DNA from: Edaphochlamys debaryana
Lineage: Eukaryota > Chlorophyta > Chlorophyceae > Chlamydomonadales
Direction: 5' to 3'
DNA: 64,000 nucleotides
NCBI GenBank assembly: GCA_016858145.1
Contig: JAEHOE010000071.1
Coordinates: forward strand, 248,001 to 312,000
The position numbers and the translations under genes were made by a program. Shown in pieces: positions 12,418-26,000 of the stretch. How positions within the stretch are numbered: the first letter of the stretch is position 1; each line of letters opens with the position of its first letter. The notes beneath the pieces were generated by a model. The model saw only the letters and a program-made list of their open reading frames with translations. It ran no database searches and had not been told where the DNA came from.

Positions 12418-15400
12418 ATGAGGAAGGGAGGTTTCGGCGTCGCGTGTCGACGCGGAATCGCTCGCTTAGCGTTGACAACAGCCTTTCTATGGACCGCGAG
12501 CTTGGTACATGCTTCAGGCAAGTTGTATGCAGATAGGAGTCAGCTCGCGGCTTGCAGGCAGGGAAAGCCGTCGCCAACGCCGAGGATGTCTCGCGTCTCA
12601 GCGCAAGCCCGCTAACCCGCGACGAGCACCGACTTATAGAAGAACGCGTCGTGTTTAAGATCAGAGCAATCAGCGGCCTGGCTCGTCGCGGCACGTCGGG
12701 GGACCCCGAGTAACGACGGCACACCGCGGGCGGCCCGCCAGGGGCGCGCCAGCCGCGACCAGGCCGCGACTTTTGACTCGCGCTCGGGTCCAGCATCTTC
12801 TGCCAGCTGCACGATGGGGTCACACGATACCAAGGGACGCGTGCACAGCCGATGCCCCGAGCGACAAATGCGCTCAGCCCGCGGTTGCACGAGCCACGCT
12901 TCTGGCTCACGCATCCGGGCTGTCCCCAGCTCACGGCACTGGCGACAGAGGGCAGCTTGTGCTTCCGTTACAGGGGACCTTGGCATCTCCCCGCTACCGT
13001 CGGCGCCGACCTGGGCCCCCGCCGTGCCTATCTCACACCAGCCCTGCGAACCGCGGCTTACGCCCTCACGCCCCATCCATCCCAACCGCAGTCCACGACC
13101 ATGGCAGTCTGCTGAGCCTCAGGGCGCTGCTGCAGGCGGGCGAAGATGACTTGAGTGAGTGTGGGCCTGCATGCCGAGGGGGGGTGACCCTGAACGGACG
13201 CGGGAGATACGGTACCAAGTGACTGGCAGCTCACACGCGCGTGTGGAGGCTGATACGCCCAGTACGATGCCGTGCTTGCCGATCATACTAGAGCAGCCTC
13301 GCGCACCCTCCCACACGCCTCACGCCCTCCCTGGCCTCCTCCTCCCCAGCTGCCGTCATCTTCCGGACCAACACCCCGGGCGCCGTCAATCAATGCCTGG
13401 GGACGCACGGGGGCTACGCCACGGAGGGGGCGATGGTGGAGCAGCGGTCGTGCACGGGGGGCCTGGCGGAGTCCTTTACGATCGATCCCCTACGTGAGGG
13501 GCCAGAGCGAGGGGCCGGGGGGCTGGGGCAAGCAAGGGACGGAGGCACTGCCGAAGAGGGAGGTGGGGCCCGGCAGAGTCTGTCACGGCCAAAGCGCCTG
13601 GTATGCGAGCGAGCGCCACGACTTTTCACGGGCACAGGGGCAACGCTCTCGTTTAGCCGAGAAGCCCCCTCTGCCCTCCTCCCTTTCGCCACTGCGCCAG
13701 GAGGCGGCTCGGACGGCACCTTCCTTTCCCGAACCCCTTCTACACCCTCTCGCTTCCCTTTCCCCTTCACCTCCCCTCAACAAATGCAGGCGACGGCTCG
13801 GACGGCACCTTCCTGATGCGGGCCGAGGCCGACCGCTCGCTGTGCTGGTTCGTCAACATGGCGGACATCGCCGGGGGGGCGCCCGTGACGCTGCAGCGGT
13901 GCGACGAGGAGTCGGAGGGGCAGGTCTTCAAGGGCGACCTCAAGACCCTCCCGGGGGGCGCCAGGGGGTGAGCTGGAGCGTCGACCTGCAGGGGGGAAGG
14001 GGGGAAGGGGGGAAGGGGGGAAGGGGGGAGGGGGGGAAGGGGGGAAGGGGGGAAGGGGGGAAGGGGGGAAGGGGGGAAGCCGGGGGATTGGCGTGGCTTG
14101 GGTGCGGCGGCTGCGGCAGTGCAGACCACCTGGGTTTGTTGCCCGTGAGGGGGGCCGTGGGCACGAAGGATGCGGCAGCCGAGGCAGTGTGGGCCATCTG
14201 GGCGCGGGCAGGGGCGGAGTTGGGCCCGTGCGGCGTCCTCAACTCACTCTGTACCCTTCTCTCTCATGTCCCGTCTCGACACAGGTGGGTGTTCCACTTG
14301 CAGGCCCTGTACGCGGGCTGCATCGATGTGCTGGACTCACTCACGCAGGGCAGCGTGCCGCTGCAGGTGCGACTGCTGGTTGGGTTCAGGGGCACCTATA
14401 AGGGGCGATGGGTTCTCGAACATGTGGGTAGCTGTGGGGAGTGAAAGGGGCGGCCTAGAGGGGGCCTAGAGGAGGGAGCGGGGGCTGTGACGCTTCATGA
14501 GCCCATGCCCGCTGGGGTCGAAGGAGAGGGTCTGGGACGTGGGAGGGCACAGGAGCAGTGCACGGCGGAGCATGGGGCGTGCGGCTGAGAGCTCGGAATG
14601 ACGGTCAAGTGGGGTCAGCGCGGTCTAGTTAAAGGTACCGATCGTGGGACCGTACAGCTGTAGGCCCATCCGCGTGGGGCTCTCGGGCGCTTTCTGGATA
14701 CCAACGCGCCTCGCCCACCCTGTGTCGCTCCGCCTGCAGCTGTGGGAGTGCAGCGCCGGCCTCAACCAGGTCTTCACCCCCGTGCTGCCGGGTGAGCCCT
14801 CATGAGGGCTGGCATGAGAGCTGCATCACCGGTTTTGTTGGGGGCCCCGAGTGTTGAAAGGCGTTGGTTCAAGTAGCATACCCCGGGCCTCACCACAAGC
14901 TGATGCATCTAGAACCTGATGTGCCCTCCTGCAGAATCGATCACACCCTTGCCCTCGCCGCCGAAGCGGAGTGAGTGCGCCGGGGCTGTAATGCTGGGGC
15001 TGACGGGACTCAGGCGTTGCGCCCAAGTGCACCTATCCTGCTGCACACCCTAGTGCTGACCCCATCCCTCGCCCCATGCAGGCCCACCGCCCCCGCGCCC
15101 GCCCCTCCGGCCCCTCATCCCCACCATCCCCCCCAAGCCCAGCGCCGCCTCCCCGTCTCCCCCCAAGCCGGCCTCGCCCCCTCCCACCAAGTCCCCGCCC
15201 CCTCCTCGGGTCCCCCGGTCCCCACGCATTCCAGCCAACCCGCGACCGCCGCCTCGCAACGCCCTCCACCCGCCGCCCCCCGACAGTCCGGTGCCCCTCA
15301 CCGAGTCACCACCGCCGCCTCGCTCGCCCCTCACTCCCCGAACGCCTCGGATCCCAACGATCCCCGGCACCCCCCCGGCCGAGCACCCCTCGCCGCCCCC

Positions 15401-18400
15401 GCCCAAGGCGCCTCGGAGCCCCAGAGTCCCTGCGACGCCCAAGCCCTCGCCATCCCCCATGCCGTCACCATCCCCGTCGCCCGCGCCTCAGCACGGTGGG
15501 TTGGGTCGCTTGCACGGTGGCTCGCTTCGGGAGGGGGCCTCAAGGCAGGTGACACCTGCAAGGGCGTTTGCAGCTTCCTGCACGCTAACCTTGCACACAC
15601 CGACCCCCGTCGCTGCCCGCTCGGCCCTGCCACCTGCCTTGATTCATCACTAAGCTGTGACCCCAATGCACGCACCCGGCGAACTGCCCCGTGCCCGCCT
15701 CCAACCCCCCCCCGCCTGCAGAGACCAGCGGTCGAGTGGTGGTGCGCACCTCTGCTGCGGGGCAGTGCGTGGCGGTGGCCGGCGGAGCCGCCAGCGAGGG
15801 GGCGCTGCTGCAGCAGCGGCCGTGCGACCCCGAGAGCGAGGCGCAGGCCTGGCTGCGGGAGCCGGCGGGTGAGCGGGGCGGCGTGCGGGCGGGCTTTACA
15901 TAGCGGGGTGTATTTACAGTGTATTAGGCCCACGGGCGCGTCTGACCCCGGCCCCCGCCACTTCATGCCTGAAGATCAGGGGCGCGACCGCGCTGGACCC
16001 CGCCATGTGACCCTTCATGTGACGCTGTAGTACTGCCCGCCATGACTCATCAGTCATCGCCCCTCCCCCCCCCCAGATGACGGCCACGTGGTCCTCCTCT
16101 CGGCCCTGGACCCCGCCATGTGCTGGGCGGTGCGGGGGGGCTGGGCGGACGACGCCTCGCCGCTCAACCTGGCGCCGTGCGACGCCGAGGACGACAGCCA
16201 GCTGTACAGGACCGCGGAGAACCCGCTGGGGTGAGTCATGCGTACGGCACGTACGGCGAAGCTGGTCCAGTCCCGGGATTACGGCACGCTGCTGGAGGCT
16301 GCTGGTGCCTCAGCACGCCCGGGAATGCCCGGCGTATGCTAGAGTGGGGCACTCAGGGACAAAGCTGTTTTTGCTTTTGTCGAAACCCTTCCTTTCCGAT
16401 CCCTCCAGGGTGTTCCTGCAGCCCAAGCACGCGCCGGGTATGTGCGTGGGCGTGGGCGCCAACGGGCGGCTGTCCATCTCGGCGTGCGAGGGCAGCCCCA
16501 CACAGGTCTTCAACATCGAGCCCGCAGGTGAGGGCCTGAATTGCTGTCTGTGCCAAGGCTCGAACACGCTTGCAAAGGCTTCCTTCTTCAGCTGCTTTAT
16601 ACCCCCTGGAGGCTGTCGTCGTACCTGAAGCCCGAGGGCACTGTAACGTGATGCCATTCGTTTGGCATCCACAATGCAGAGCCCGCGACCGTCGACTCGC
16701 CGCCTCCGGTTCGCACCCGGCCGCCGCCCCGCGCCCGGCCCCCGCCCAAGACCCCCCAAGTCCCATCGCCGCCGCCCCCCATCAAGGACAGCCCGCCGCC
16801 CCACTCACCCGACAACTCCCCGCCTCCGCCCACCGCCCCTTCCCCCTCGTCACCCTCGCCTCCCAAGTCCCGAACCAAGCCGCCCAAGACGCCAAAGGCC
16901 CCCCGGGAGCCGAAGAACCCCAGCAAGCGCCACCCGCCATCCCCCGCCCAGCCGCTCTCAGTGCCGCCTCCCGAGGTGCCGCTCGCCTCGCCCCCTCCCA
17001 AGCCAGCCTTGAACAAGCCGCCGAGGCCATCGACGGTCATCCCGGTCCCTCCAGGCACCTCGCCTGCCCTGGGTAGGCCCCTCGCACTAATCTGGGAGCC
17101 TCGGCATAGCTACGGCTGGAACTTCAGAGTTGCGCACCTCAGGCCATATCCGGCAGGTCCCGAGCAGCCTCTGCGGCTTCAAGCCCTCCCCTGGCGCCGT
17201 CCGCCGCTCCTCTCCTCACCACTCCACCTTCCCCCCTATTCCCCTCCCTTCTCCCTCCCTCCGCCCCCCCTGCAGCCACCCAGGTGGTGCTCCGCACCTA
17301 CTACCCCCGCATGTGCGTCACCCTGGCTGACGTGGACATGCAGCGGGGCCTGGCGCAGGAGGTTTGCGTGGGCTCGGCGGCGCAGGTCTTCAGCACGCAC
17401 GCAAACGGTGAGCACCTATCTATCATGTTTGTCTGCGGCCTTGGTATTTGAAAAGTCGGTAGAACTTAGCACCCTGGCGGGACAAGACAGGAGCAGCGGG
17501 AATGGACCCGTAGCCCCTCACGTCCATGGTCCACCTCCCTCGGCTCATGCCCCTGCATGCCGCATACCCCGATTCCAAACTCGTCGATCCACCCGCAGGC
17601 GACGGCTACACGCGCTTCCAGCCGCGCGCCAACGCCTCCCTGTGCGTCACCGCGCTGCCCAACGCCCGCAACGCCACGTGGGCCCTGGACCTGGTCGACT
17701 GCGCCCGGGGCGCCACCGCCAACCAGTTCAGGCTGCAGCCGCTGCGCGACGGGTGAGGCGCGCGCAGTGCGTGCTGTACGGCATGCATGTACGACATATG
17801 TGCGCCGTGCCGTACATACTGCATGGCATGCACGGGCCTCGGCAGCACGCGGGGGAATTGAGGGCCGGGAAGGGGTGGCATGGCTCGGGCCCAACACCTG
17901 ACGGTCACAGACCTCCTCCCGAGCCCCAGCCCCGCGCCCCCTTGCGTCCTCGCCCCTCGGGAGCGGGGGCAAGCCCGCTTGCCCGCATCTAACCGCCCGA
18001 CTCCCTCTCCCTTCCTCTTCCCCCCTGTCCCTGCCAGGTGGTCCCTGTCCCTGCGCCTGCAGCCCAGCAAGTGCGTGGCGGTGCGCCTGGGCGAGGAGGC
18101 GGACGGCGCGGGGCTGACGCTGGAGGAGTGCGAGGAGGGCAGCGTGCAGCAGGCGTTCGGTATTGTGCCGGCGGGTGTGTGCGGGGCAGGGCTGGGGAGG
18201 GCTGGGAGGGCTGGGGAGGGCTGGGGAGGGCTGGGGAGGGCTGGGGAGGGCTGGGGAGGGCTGGGGAGGGCTGGGGAGGGCTGGGAGGGCTTGGAGGGCT
18301 GGGGAGGGCTGGGGAGGCTGGGGAGGGCTGGGGAGGGCTGGGGAGGGCTGGGGAGGGCTGGGGAGGGCTGGGGAGGGCTGGGGAGGGCTGGGGAGGGCTG

Positions 18401-21400
18401 GGGAGGGCTGGGGAGGGCTGGGGAGGGCTGGGGAGGGCTGGGGAGGGCTGGGGAGGGCTGGGGAGGGCTGGGGAGGGCTGGGGAGGCTGGGGAGGGCTGG
18501 GAGGGCTGGGGAGGGCTGGGGGAGGGCTGGGGAGGGCTGGGGAGGGCTGGGGAGGGCTGGGGAGGGCTGGGGAGGGCTGGGGAGGGCTGGGGAGGGCTGG
18601 GAGGGCTGGGGAGGGCTGGGGAGGGCTGGGAGGGCTGGGGAGGGCTGGGGAGGGCTGGGGAGGGCTGGGGAGGGCTGGGGAGGGCTGGGGAGGGCTGGGG
18701 AGGGCTGGGGAGGGCTGGGGAGGGCTGGGGAGGGCTGGGGAGGGCTGGGGAGGGCTGGGGAGGGCTGGGGAGGGCTGGGGAGGGCCGGGGAGGGCTCGGA
18801 AGGCGTGCTGGTTATATCGTCTCACGACGGATCCCGCTCATTCAACCTGGGTGACCTTCAATCCGGAATCCACAGGCCTGCCCGCGGATCTGGTGCCCGA
18901 GTGCGCCTACTTCGATGCCCTCCTGGGCATTGACATCGACTGGGGCGTGGGTGAGTTGTAGTCAACACAGGGCTCGGTAGGAGCCTGGGTCCGGAGAGAA
19001 ATCCAGCGAAAAAGGGCCCCCTCTCCCTTTGGCATTGGGCGTGCTGCTTGATAAGCTATAGTTGGTAGCTCCAGTTGGTAGCATAATGATCTGCGCCGCT
19101 CCCACTGCCGCAGGCGAGGCACCTCCACCCGGCGAACCGGATGAGATCAAGGCCGATGACAGCGAGAACCGGGACAGCGTCGAGCTCCTGCGCCCGCCGC
19201 CGCCCCAGGGGGAGGTCATCCCGGACCAACCGCCGTACGACGTGCCCCCGCCCGCCGACGGGCCCTTCAGCTACCAGCTCAAGCCCCTGGGCTGGGCCGA
19301 CGCTGGAAACCCCCGCCAGGTACGACGGAATGGCTGCGTGTTTCAGGGCACTACTAATGCCATGTCATCTCAGATCTAGCCCGTATCCAGCCCTGGTTCC
19401 AGGTCCGGATCTGCGGCAGCAAAGAGACTTGCGGCGTGCCGAACGAGTTGGCTGGATGAAACGGGCGAATCATCTTTCCCTCCACGTCCGCAGGCGCTGC
19501 ATTTCACCGATGGCTGCCTGTACGACACCACGATCGGCGGAGGGTACGGCAGCATCCGCATGGACGGCGTGAGCTGCATGGCCGTACTGTCCGATGACGA
19601 CGCCGTACTGTCCGGCTGGAACGCGTCAGCGGAGGCGGCCTTTACGGTGGCCGTGATCTACAAGCTGGACTACGGCGCCAGGGACTACACCCTTGTGGAG
19701 ATCAGGTAGGAACTGACGGAGACGGTTTGGGGGCTTGGGGTGATAGCGCGGCCGCGGCAAGGGCGACAAGACAGGGCTAGAGGAAGCTAGAGGGGCCGTG
19801 AGAATCATGTGGCCGCGGCGATCGTGAGGGGCGAGCCGCCCGAGAGGACGCCGAGCACGAGATGAGGGATATTTTCTGCCCCGACCCGACCCGCCCCGCC
19901 ATCTGCAATGCTGTGCTCGCCAGCCGCGGCATCGCCGACGACGCCAAGGACGAGTTCTCGTTCGGCAGCGGTCCCGAGGCCACCTACCTGGAGACCAACG
20001 GCGTGTTCGCCTTCAAGGCCGACGGCCCCAGCCAGCCAAGCGGGCGCTGGGTGATGGACGCCTTCGTGCGGGAGGAGGGCGGCGAGAGCGGCGCCCTCTT
20101 CAGGTGAGGGAGCACGGCCGGGGACTTTGGAAGGAGGGCGCAGCGGGGTCGGACGGTTGGGGGGCAGCAGGGTTCATAGAGGGTAAAGGTCCAACAAGGC
20201 TTGGGCACGCCGGGGCAGCCTGGAGTGCTTCGCAGTGCCGCCCTGTGCCCAGCGTCTTTCTGATTTGCTGCGACTGTGCACGAGGCATCTATCCACCTCA
20301 ACACCCTCTTACCTGCCTTGTGCCGCTGCGCGCCCGCTCCGATCAACCCTCAGCAGCGCCAGGGCGGGTGGCGTGCGGCCGATGCGGCAGTTCGAGGGCC
20401 AGGCCCGAGTGCCCATCGGAGCGAACAACTTCACGCTGGGAGCGGACTACAAGAACATGTGAGACGGGGAACCGGGGGCGCGGACTAAAAGCATTTGAGG
20501 AAGGTGGTGTACTTGAAGTGGTTAATGGAAGTTGGGCGGGTGGGGAAGCCCGGCCCCTGCCCGGCCCTGCTGTTCTCGGGTGCAGAGGGTCGTGTCTCAA
20601 GGAGAGACAAGGAAGGCGCACGCCAACCCTCAAACCTTTCGGCAGGCTCGGGGGCCCGTAGGCACTGCAAGGGCCCCTGTCACCCCTGTCCAGAGGACAC
20701 GTCTGGGCACTGGTGCCATGCCCGTGCCACCCCATTCCTCTCGCCCTGCATCCTTGCTTAACTAAACCCTAAACTCTAAAACCGCTTGCTTGACCGACCC
20801 CTGCCAGGTCCCACTTCCTCAAGGGCCACGTGGCCGTGGTGCTGGTCTACAGCCGCGCCCTCACCGCCGCCCAGCTGGAGCAAGTCTACGTCACCTACGC
20901 CCCCCGCTTCAACTGGCCGCTGCCTTCAGGTGAGAGATCAGGCAGCGACCACGCTGTACCTTGCGGCAATGGCGGCCGGACAGCGTGCCGTACCGATGAC
21001 TGAATGGGCAAGGCGCAGGGCGGGATGCACGGCCTTAATCCTCCCTTCCCTCTGCCGCGGTTGCAATGCCGTTCACAGAGCCGGCACCGGAGCCACCCGC
21101 AATTGCGACCCCTACCGTCCAGCCGCCTCCTCCCAAGGATGACCCGAGCCCAAGCCCAAGCCCAAGCCCAAGCCCGAGCCCCAGCGCGGGGCCTGCGCCG
21201 CTCTGCGAGGGCAAAAGCCTGGTCCGCGGCCCCTTTGGGAACAAGACGGGCGGGGCCTCGTTCAGCGACTCGAGCGCTACCAAGAATGGAGCTCTGCCAA
21301 TCACGCGTATCGCCTGGAGCGCTGCCTATCAGCTGACAGGCCTGCAGGTGCGTTGCGTACCTCAGCTGCTAGGTCAGGACTTTGCTCAGGAGGGTTGGCC

Positions 21401-22107
21401 CTGCTAGGATCAACGTGTGGGGATAGCCGCGCGCATACAAAGCCGGCGCATTGCTTGATCGCGGGTTGACTCTGCCCCCTGGGCCTCCCTGGCCCTCCTA
21501 CTCTCTTCCACCCTTCCCTTTCCCCCAAGCTTGCGTACGGCGTCTACGCCACGGTCCGCCGCGGCAGCGATGAGGGCTTCGTCGCCAGCGATGTGGACCT
21601 GGAGCCGGGGGAGTTCATCACGGCCATTCGTGAGTGCCCTGAGCAGGAGCATGGGGCTATCAAACGGGGATGCGTGCCGCGCCAGGGGGGCTCATCTCAC
21701 CCTTAGTGCCCGAAGTTCTCAGCTGAGAAGCCACCCTTTCGCCTTTCGTTCATCGCTTCTGCCCCTTACCGGTATGCGAGTTATGCCACTTCTGCCCATG
21801 CGTTTCCGCCACAGGGGTTGCGCTGGGCGTGCGCGACGGCATCGAGACGGTGGATGGCCTTCGCCTCGACACAAACAAGGCGAGGCCCATCATCATCGGA
21901 TCGCTAACGGGCACCCCGACCGATCCCAAGGATCCCACCGTGCTGTGCGGCGAGGCATGCTCCTGGAGCGATAAGACCGTGGTCAACATTACGCCCTGCT
22001 CGTCCCAGCCAGGATCCATGGTCGTGCTTCGGCACGTGGGTGGACGAGCATCCTCAGATGCGATTGACCAGCTGTCTTTCACGTGGACCGAGATCCCCGT
22101 GCAGTAG
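12418..22107 (+). CDS. Gene B: secreted lectin with three beta-trefoils, LamG-like and jacalin-like domains
   Basis: About 1,290 residues in 24 exons. Exon 12418-12517 is a signal peptide; exon 13092-13154 is short. Trefoil 1 spans 13350-13493, 13790-13977, 14285-14366 and 14740-14791. Hinge 1 is 14935-14970 plus 15082-15495, rich in SPPPP and PSPSP. Trefoil 2 is 15722-15868, 16077-16230 and 16409-16527; hinge 2 is 16680-17072; trefoil 3 is 17276-17407, 17599-17752 and 18038-18174. Trefoil lobes show the ricin-B pattern C-V-x-V, Leu/Ala-x-x-C and QVF-x-x-x-PAG. Exon 18876-18950 has the family linker [18 protein letters not shown]. The LamG-like part is 19114-19319, 19494-19705, 19924-20103, about 20354-20458 and 20808-20929 ([20 protein letters not shown]). 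Exon 21079-21347 is a short SP hinge leading into the jacalin-like part, finished by 21530-21629 and 21815-22107. Predicted wall or matrix lectin; the ligand is unknown. Confidence 0.82.
13697..13728 (+). repeat. Partial duplicate of the start of a gene B exon inside the preceding intron
   Basis: The sequence from CAGGAGGCGGCTCGG onward repeats the acceptor and first bases of the exon beginning at 13790 (about 21 identical bases ending ACCTTCCT), roughly 90 bp upstream and in the same orientation. It supplies a second potential acceptor. Confidence 0.6.
13991..14081 (+). repeat. GGGGGAAG minisatellite in a gene B intron
   Basis: About ten tandem copies of an 8-9 bp G-rich unit with one GGGGGAGG variant, in the intron 13978-14284. 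G-quadruplex formation is possible. Confidence 0.85.
18177..18800 (+). repeat. 10-bp minisatellite (GGGGAGGGCT)n in a gene B intron
   Basis: Roughly 60 near-perfect copies of GGGGAGGGCT fill the intron between exons ending 18174 and beginning 18876. The unit has no stop in several frames on either strand, which creates long artificial open frames. A few 9-bp and 11-bp units interrupt the array. Confidence 0.95.
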
Positions 22108-23079
22108 ATAGATTTCCAAGGGCTCCAATGGGGCCGAGGGACGCCACGGCGACCTACGCAGGTGGTGTGCGTGGCCCCCTCTTCGGTTAGGGTTACTCGG
22201 AACGGGCTACTAAAGAGCGAAAGCCTAACAGAGTGAGTTGAATTGTCGGGCATGCATTGGTTGATAGGAGTTGTACGGACATCGTGCATGGCGGGCGGCC
22301 GCATGGGCGCTGCCCTGGCGTGGGGGATTGCCGTCGAGAGGGGGGGGAGGAGGGCAGGGCGGTGGTGGTCAGGGGCATACCGGTTTGGCAGTGATGGTAA
22401 CCGTTGCGTGACAAGGTGACATTTCACTAGGCATGCACCCTCATTAACCTGCGGTCGCGTACCAGGGAGGAAGACTCCGGCCGTGGAGGGAGGGTGCGCA
22501 GCGTTAGTAAGAGACAACGACCCTCAACGACCGAAGGGGTACCGGTACATACCAGACGCAAGCACACATTGTTGATATGCACTCTTTATTGTGTCGCCAA
22601 TTGGGCGTGTGAGAGTGCACGGAGGCTGCAAGCGACGCAAGGGGGCCGTGGGAAGGTGCCCGAGGCGCGGGAGGGGGAACGGCACGCAGGTGTAGCGAAA
22701 CTGGTAGCTCTGGTAGCGCGATCCCCTGCCGACTAAGTCGCGCGGAGTATTCTACTGTCACAACGCAGCACTGTAACAACTCTAGAGCTTCTCGAGGTTG
22801 AGCACAGCGTGTTCAAGCTTCCGCGCCCACCTCGTCTCCTACCCTTACACACTCGCCCCGGCCTGCGCATACAGCCTGTTCTTCCATACAGAACACACTC
22901 TACTTTTGATCGCGCTGGTCTTTAAGTCCAGTGGAGCCCCACACAACGCCAAGCAACGCGACTCACTCGCGGCGCACATATCAGCACCAGAGATGCCAGG
23001 ACGCATAGCTGCATGACTCTTATAGCATAGATCACATAGACAAGCCCGGGCGGCTCAGGTTCAGATAGGGAATAACGCC
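22108..23079. other. Intergenic region between gene B and gene H
   Basis: It should contain the 3' UTR of gene B and the promoter of the metalloprotease gene on the same strand. Apart from the TGTAA noted separately and a TTTAAG at about 22919, I see no structured element. Confidence 0.45.
22772..22776 (+). terminator. Candidate TGTAA polyadenylation signal of gene B
   Basis: TGTAA is the usual polyadenylation signal in chlamydomonadalean algae. This is the first one I found past the gene B stop, about 665 bp downstream. The distance is long for a 3' UTR but not unusual in this group. Confidence 0.3.
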
Positions 23080-26000
23080 ATGGGGAGGTGGACACAGCTT
23101 CTCCTCGTGGGCGTGCTTCTAGATTGTACATGCAAAGCCAATGCGCAAGGTGAGGTGCAAGGCTGACCGCGAGCGGTCGGTCGGCACCAGGGATGTGCTC
23201 GGGCCGAAGTTCGCGCTTCGGCGCAAGCGGTCTGGTGGCCTTGCTGTTCCGGAATACACATCAAGCCTTGTAAACCTACGCAATTCACTGCTTTTGCGGC
23301 TGCTCAGTTTCGCCCGCGCCCCTCCGCCTTCCCGCAGCTGTGTGCCCCTACCGCCATGTCAACCAGGCCACGGACATGTTCCCCTCCGGCCCCGGGACAG
23401 CGGACATGACGTGCAGGGGATGTCACCTCGACACGGGCCGGTACGTGATAGCGACAGCGGAACGCGGAGTCTGACCCGTTCGTAGATGCTCACATTGGAC
23501 TCCCCCTGGCCCCACCCTGCCCCTCAGATGCCGGCTCAAATGCAACGGCGGGTGTAAGCTCCCCGACGGGAGCCGCGGCCCGGCAGTTGGTCTGTCACTT
23601 TGGGGCTGTGACCCTGACGCAGCCAAAATTGACGTCACAGACACTGGGGACATGGTGTGCGCGGGCCCCAACCCGGAGCCCCCCAACCCAACGCAGCCGG
23701 CCCCAAAAACCAGCCCCAAGCCTCAACCCAGCCCCCGCCCTTCGCCCGTTCCAAGGCCCTCACCCAGCCCATCCCCCAGACCGTCACCCAGCCCCTCTCC
23801 CAGCCCTTCACCAAGCCCTAGCCCCATGCCTTCCCCAAGCCCGAAGCGCAGCCCCAGACCACGCCCGGCCCCTCGGCCCAGTCCCAGTCCCAGCCCAGCC
23901 CTCAGCCCGAGCCCCAGCCCGAAGCTGAGCCCCAGTCCCAGCCCCAGCCCGAGTCCTAAGCTGAGTCCATCTCCCAGCCCCAGCCCCAGCCCCAGCCCCT
24001 CCCCGCTACCGAGCCCCAGTACCACCCCCAGCCCCAGTCCTAGTCCCAAACCGAGCCCCAGCCCCAGCCCAAGCCCCAGTCCTTCCCCGCTCCCAAGTCC
24101 CAGTCCCAGCCCTAGCCCTAGCCCGAGTCCCAGCCCCAAACCCAGCCCAGTTCCCAGCCCAAGCCCTAGTCCCAGCCCCCAACCCAGTCCCAGCCCCCGG
24201 CCCAGCCCTCCGCCTGAGGAGACGGTCATCACGAACATCACGGGTGAGATCAGGGGACGGGCCCAGGGAGGTCCACACATGGCCATGCCGGGACCGGGGT
24301 GTGGGACGGGGCCTACAACTTGTAAGGCTGACCTTTATCCAGAATTTGTAGTTTGCTTGGCTGCGGGCTCTGGAAGCAGGCTCAGGTTGAAAGTGTTGTG
24401 TGTGACCCACGGAGCTGTCTGCTCACTCCCTGCCGTACAGGCGCCATCAACGTCCTGATGGGCCACAAGTACGGCGAGGATGCGGAGGTTGAGGAGGCCA
24501 CGTGGACGCTGCACGTGGGTGGCAGAAACTGGACCCAAGAGGGGGGGACAGAGGGGGGAGGAGGTGGCTAGAGAGGTGGCGGGCACCGGTGCTGTGCCGG
24601 ACACTTGGACCCATGGCAAGCTCGATGGCAGCAGCCGAATGACTGCACTTTCCTTGTACCCCCTCGTCGTGCCCTCCGTGTATAGACTACGGATGCTGGG
24701 TTGCCAACGGTTCTGGACTTTGGGGACGAGGTCCCGGAGGTGAGAGGGGCCCGGGGTTCGAAACGCGAATGGGCTTGGGGTTGCCGAAGAGCGCTCAGGG
24801 CTCAGCTTGAAAGGCCGTTGATGGGGGGCCTTGGGGAACCCGTGGGGTGGAAGGCCATGCATTCCATCGGCTCAGCCGGACACCCTGCATAAGGCCGTCC
24901 CTCGTGCCTCTTCCATCTGCCCGTCCACATTCCAGCTCATGACAGGGGACGAGGTAGTGCTGTCTGTGGAGGTCCCAGCATCTGCCGTACAAGGTAGGTA
25001 CCGTGCCGTACATCTGGCAGTTGCGGCGGTCCCTCTTGGGCCGACGAGTGCTGCCGCCCTGTGTCCATTTTGGGCGGGTCAGGGCGGCTTCACGAGCCAG
25101 GGGGAAGAGGTGGACACGTGCATGGGCTGCGCCCTTGCACTTGTACTTGACTGTAGTCACGCACCCGGGATCACCCCGGCAAGGCGCAGTCTGGCTAAAG
25201 TCGACCTCCGCCAACCTTTCTGCAGGGCCAGCCTCCGCTGGGCGCAGGCGGCTGAGTGACCTGCAGCTGGTGCCCGGGGTGCCGCTCAAGGTGGCGGGGA
25301 CGCAGCGCACCTCCATCGCGCTCAGCAAGGTACGGCGGCGGAGGACGTGGACAGGAGGCGGTGCAGCACGCTGGCAGGAGCGGGGGGTTGCTGGCCGGTC
25401 CCGCCTTGCTGTCTCGGCTTCATCGTCCTCTCCACCTGTAACGTCGGACCAGAGTAACCTCGCCACGCTTGTTCCTTGTCACCTTGCCGCCTCCTTTCCA
25501 CCCCTCACCTCTCCAACAGGATTTCATCGTGGGCGGAAAGCCGGTCAACCTGACGACTGCCATTTTCAGCTTTAGCTTCTGCGGCCGCAACCCGGACGTC
25601 ACTCCCGAGGTGGGGACACTGGAGAGCGAGAGCATTGAGCGAGGGACTTCTTCGCCCTCGGGATGTGGGAGAGGGGCGGATGCGACCCAAGGTCCACGCA
25701 CCAACCCACCTGGCTCCCTCCCTTCCATATGCCCTCTCCCGCTGACGCAGCAACTGCGGGCCGTGTTCTACAACAGCGCCTCGGCGGACCCCACCCGGAC
25801 GCCCACTATGGGTGAGTTCAGGCTCCTCCGGGGGCAGAGGGGAAGGGTCCGCTACCCGGAGCACATGTTTCACATCAGGCTCTCGCCTCTCCATCTCGGT
25901 TCTGACCACGCCCTGCCTTTCACGCTGCCGGTCCCCCGCATTCCCTCCACCCCCTCACCCCCACCCCCACTCCCACTCTCACTCCCACCCCCCAAAGCGC

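Noticed and set aside
12612..13085. 157-codon minus-strand frame and overlapping plus-strand frames
   Set aside because: They overlap intron 1 of gene B and have no recognisable features.
13350..18174. Ricin-type toxin
   Set aside because: Only the beta-trefoil lectin fold is present. There is no N-glycosidase (A-chain) domain; the context is that of a matrix protein.
17880..18961. Long Gly/Trp- or Pro-rich open frames on both strands (up to about 320 codons)
   Set aside because: They are read-through of the 10-bp minisatellite, which lacks stops in several frames. The real exons on either side splice across it.
20760..20785. Telomere-like CCCTAAA
   Set aside because: Single degenerate copy inside an intron; no array.
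23528..24243. Pherophorin
   Set aside because: The PSPSP hinge fits, but the downstream exons give an M11 protease zinc site and Met-turn rather than the pherophorin C-terminal domain.
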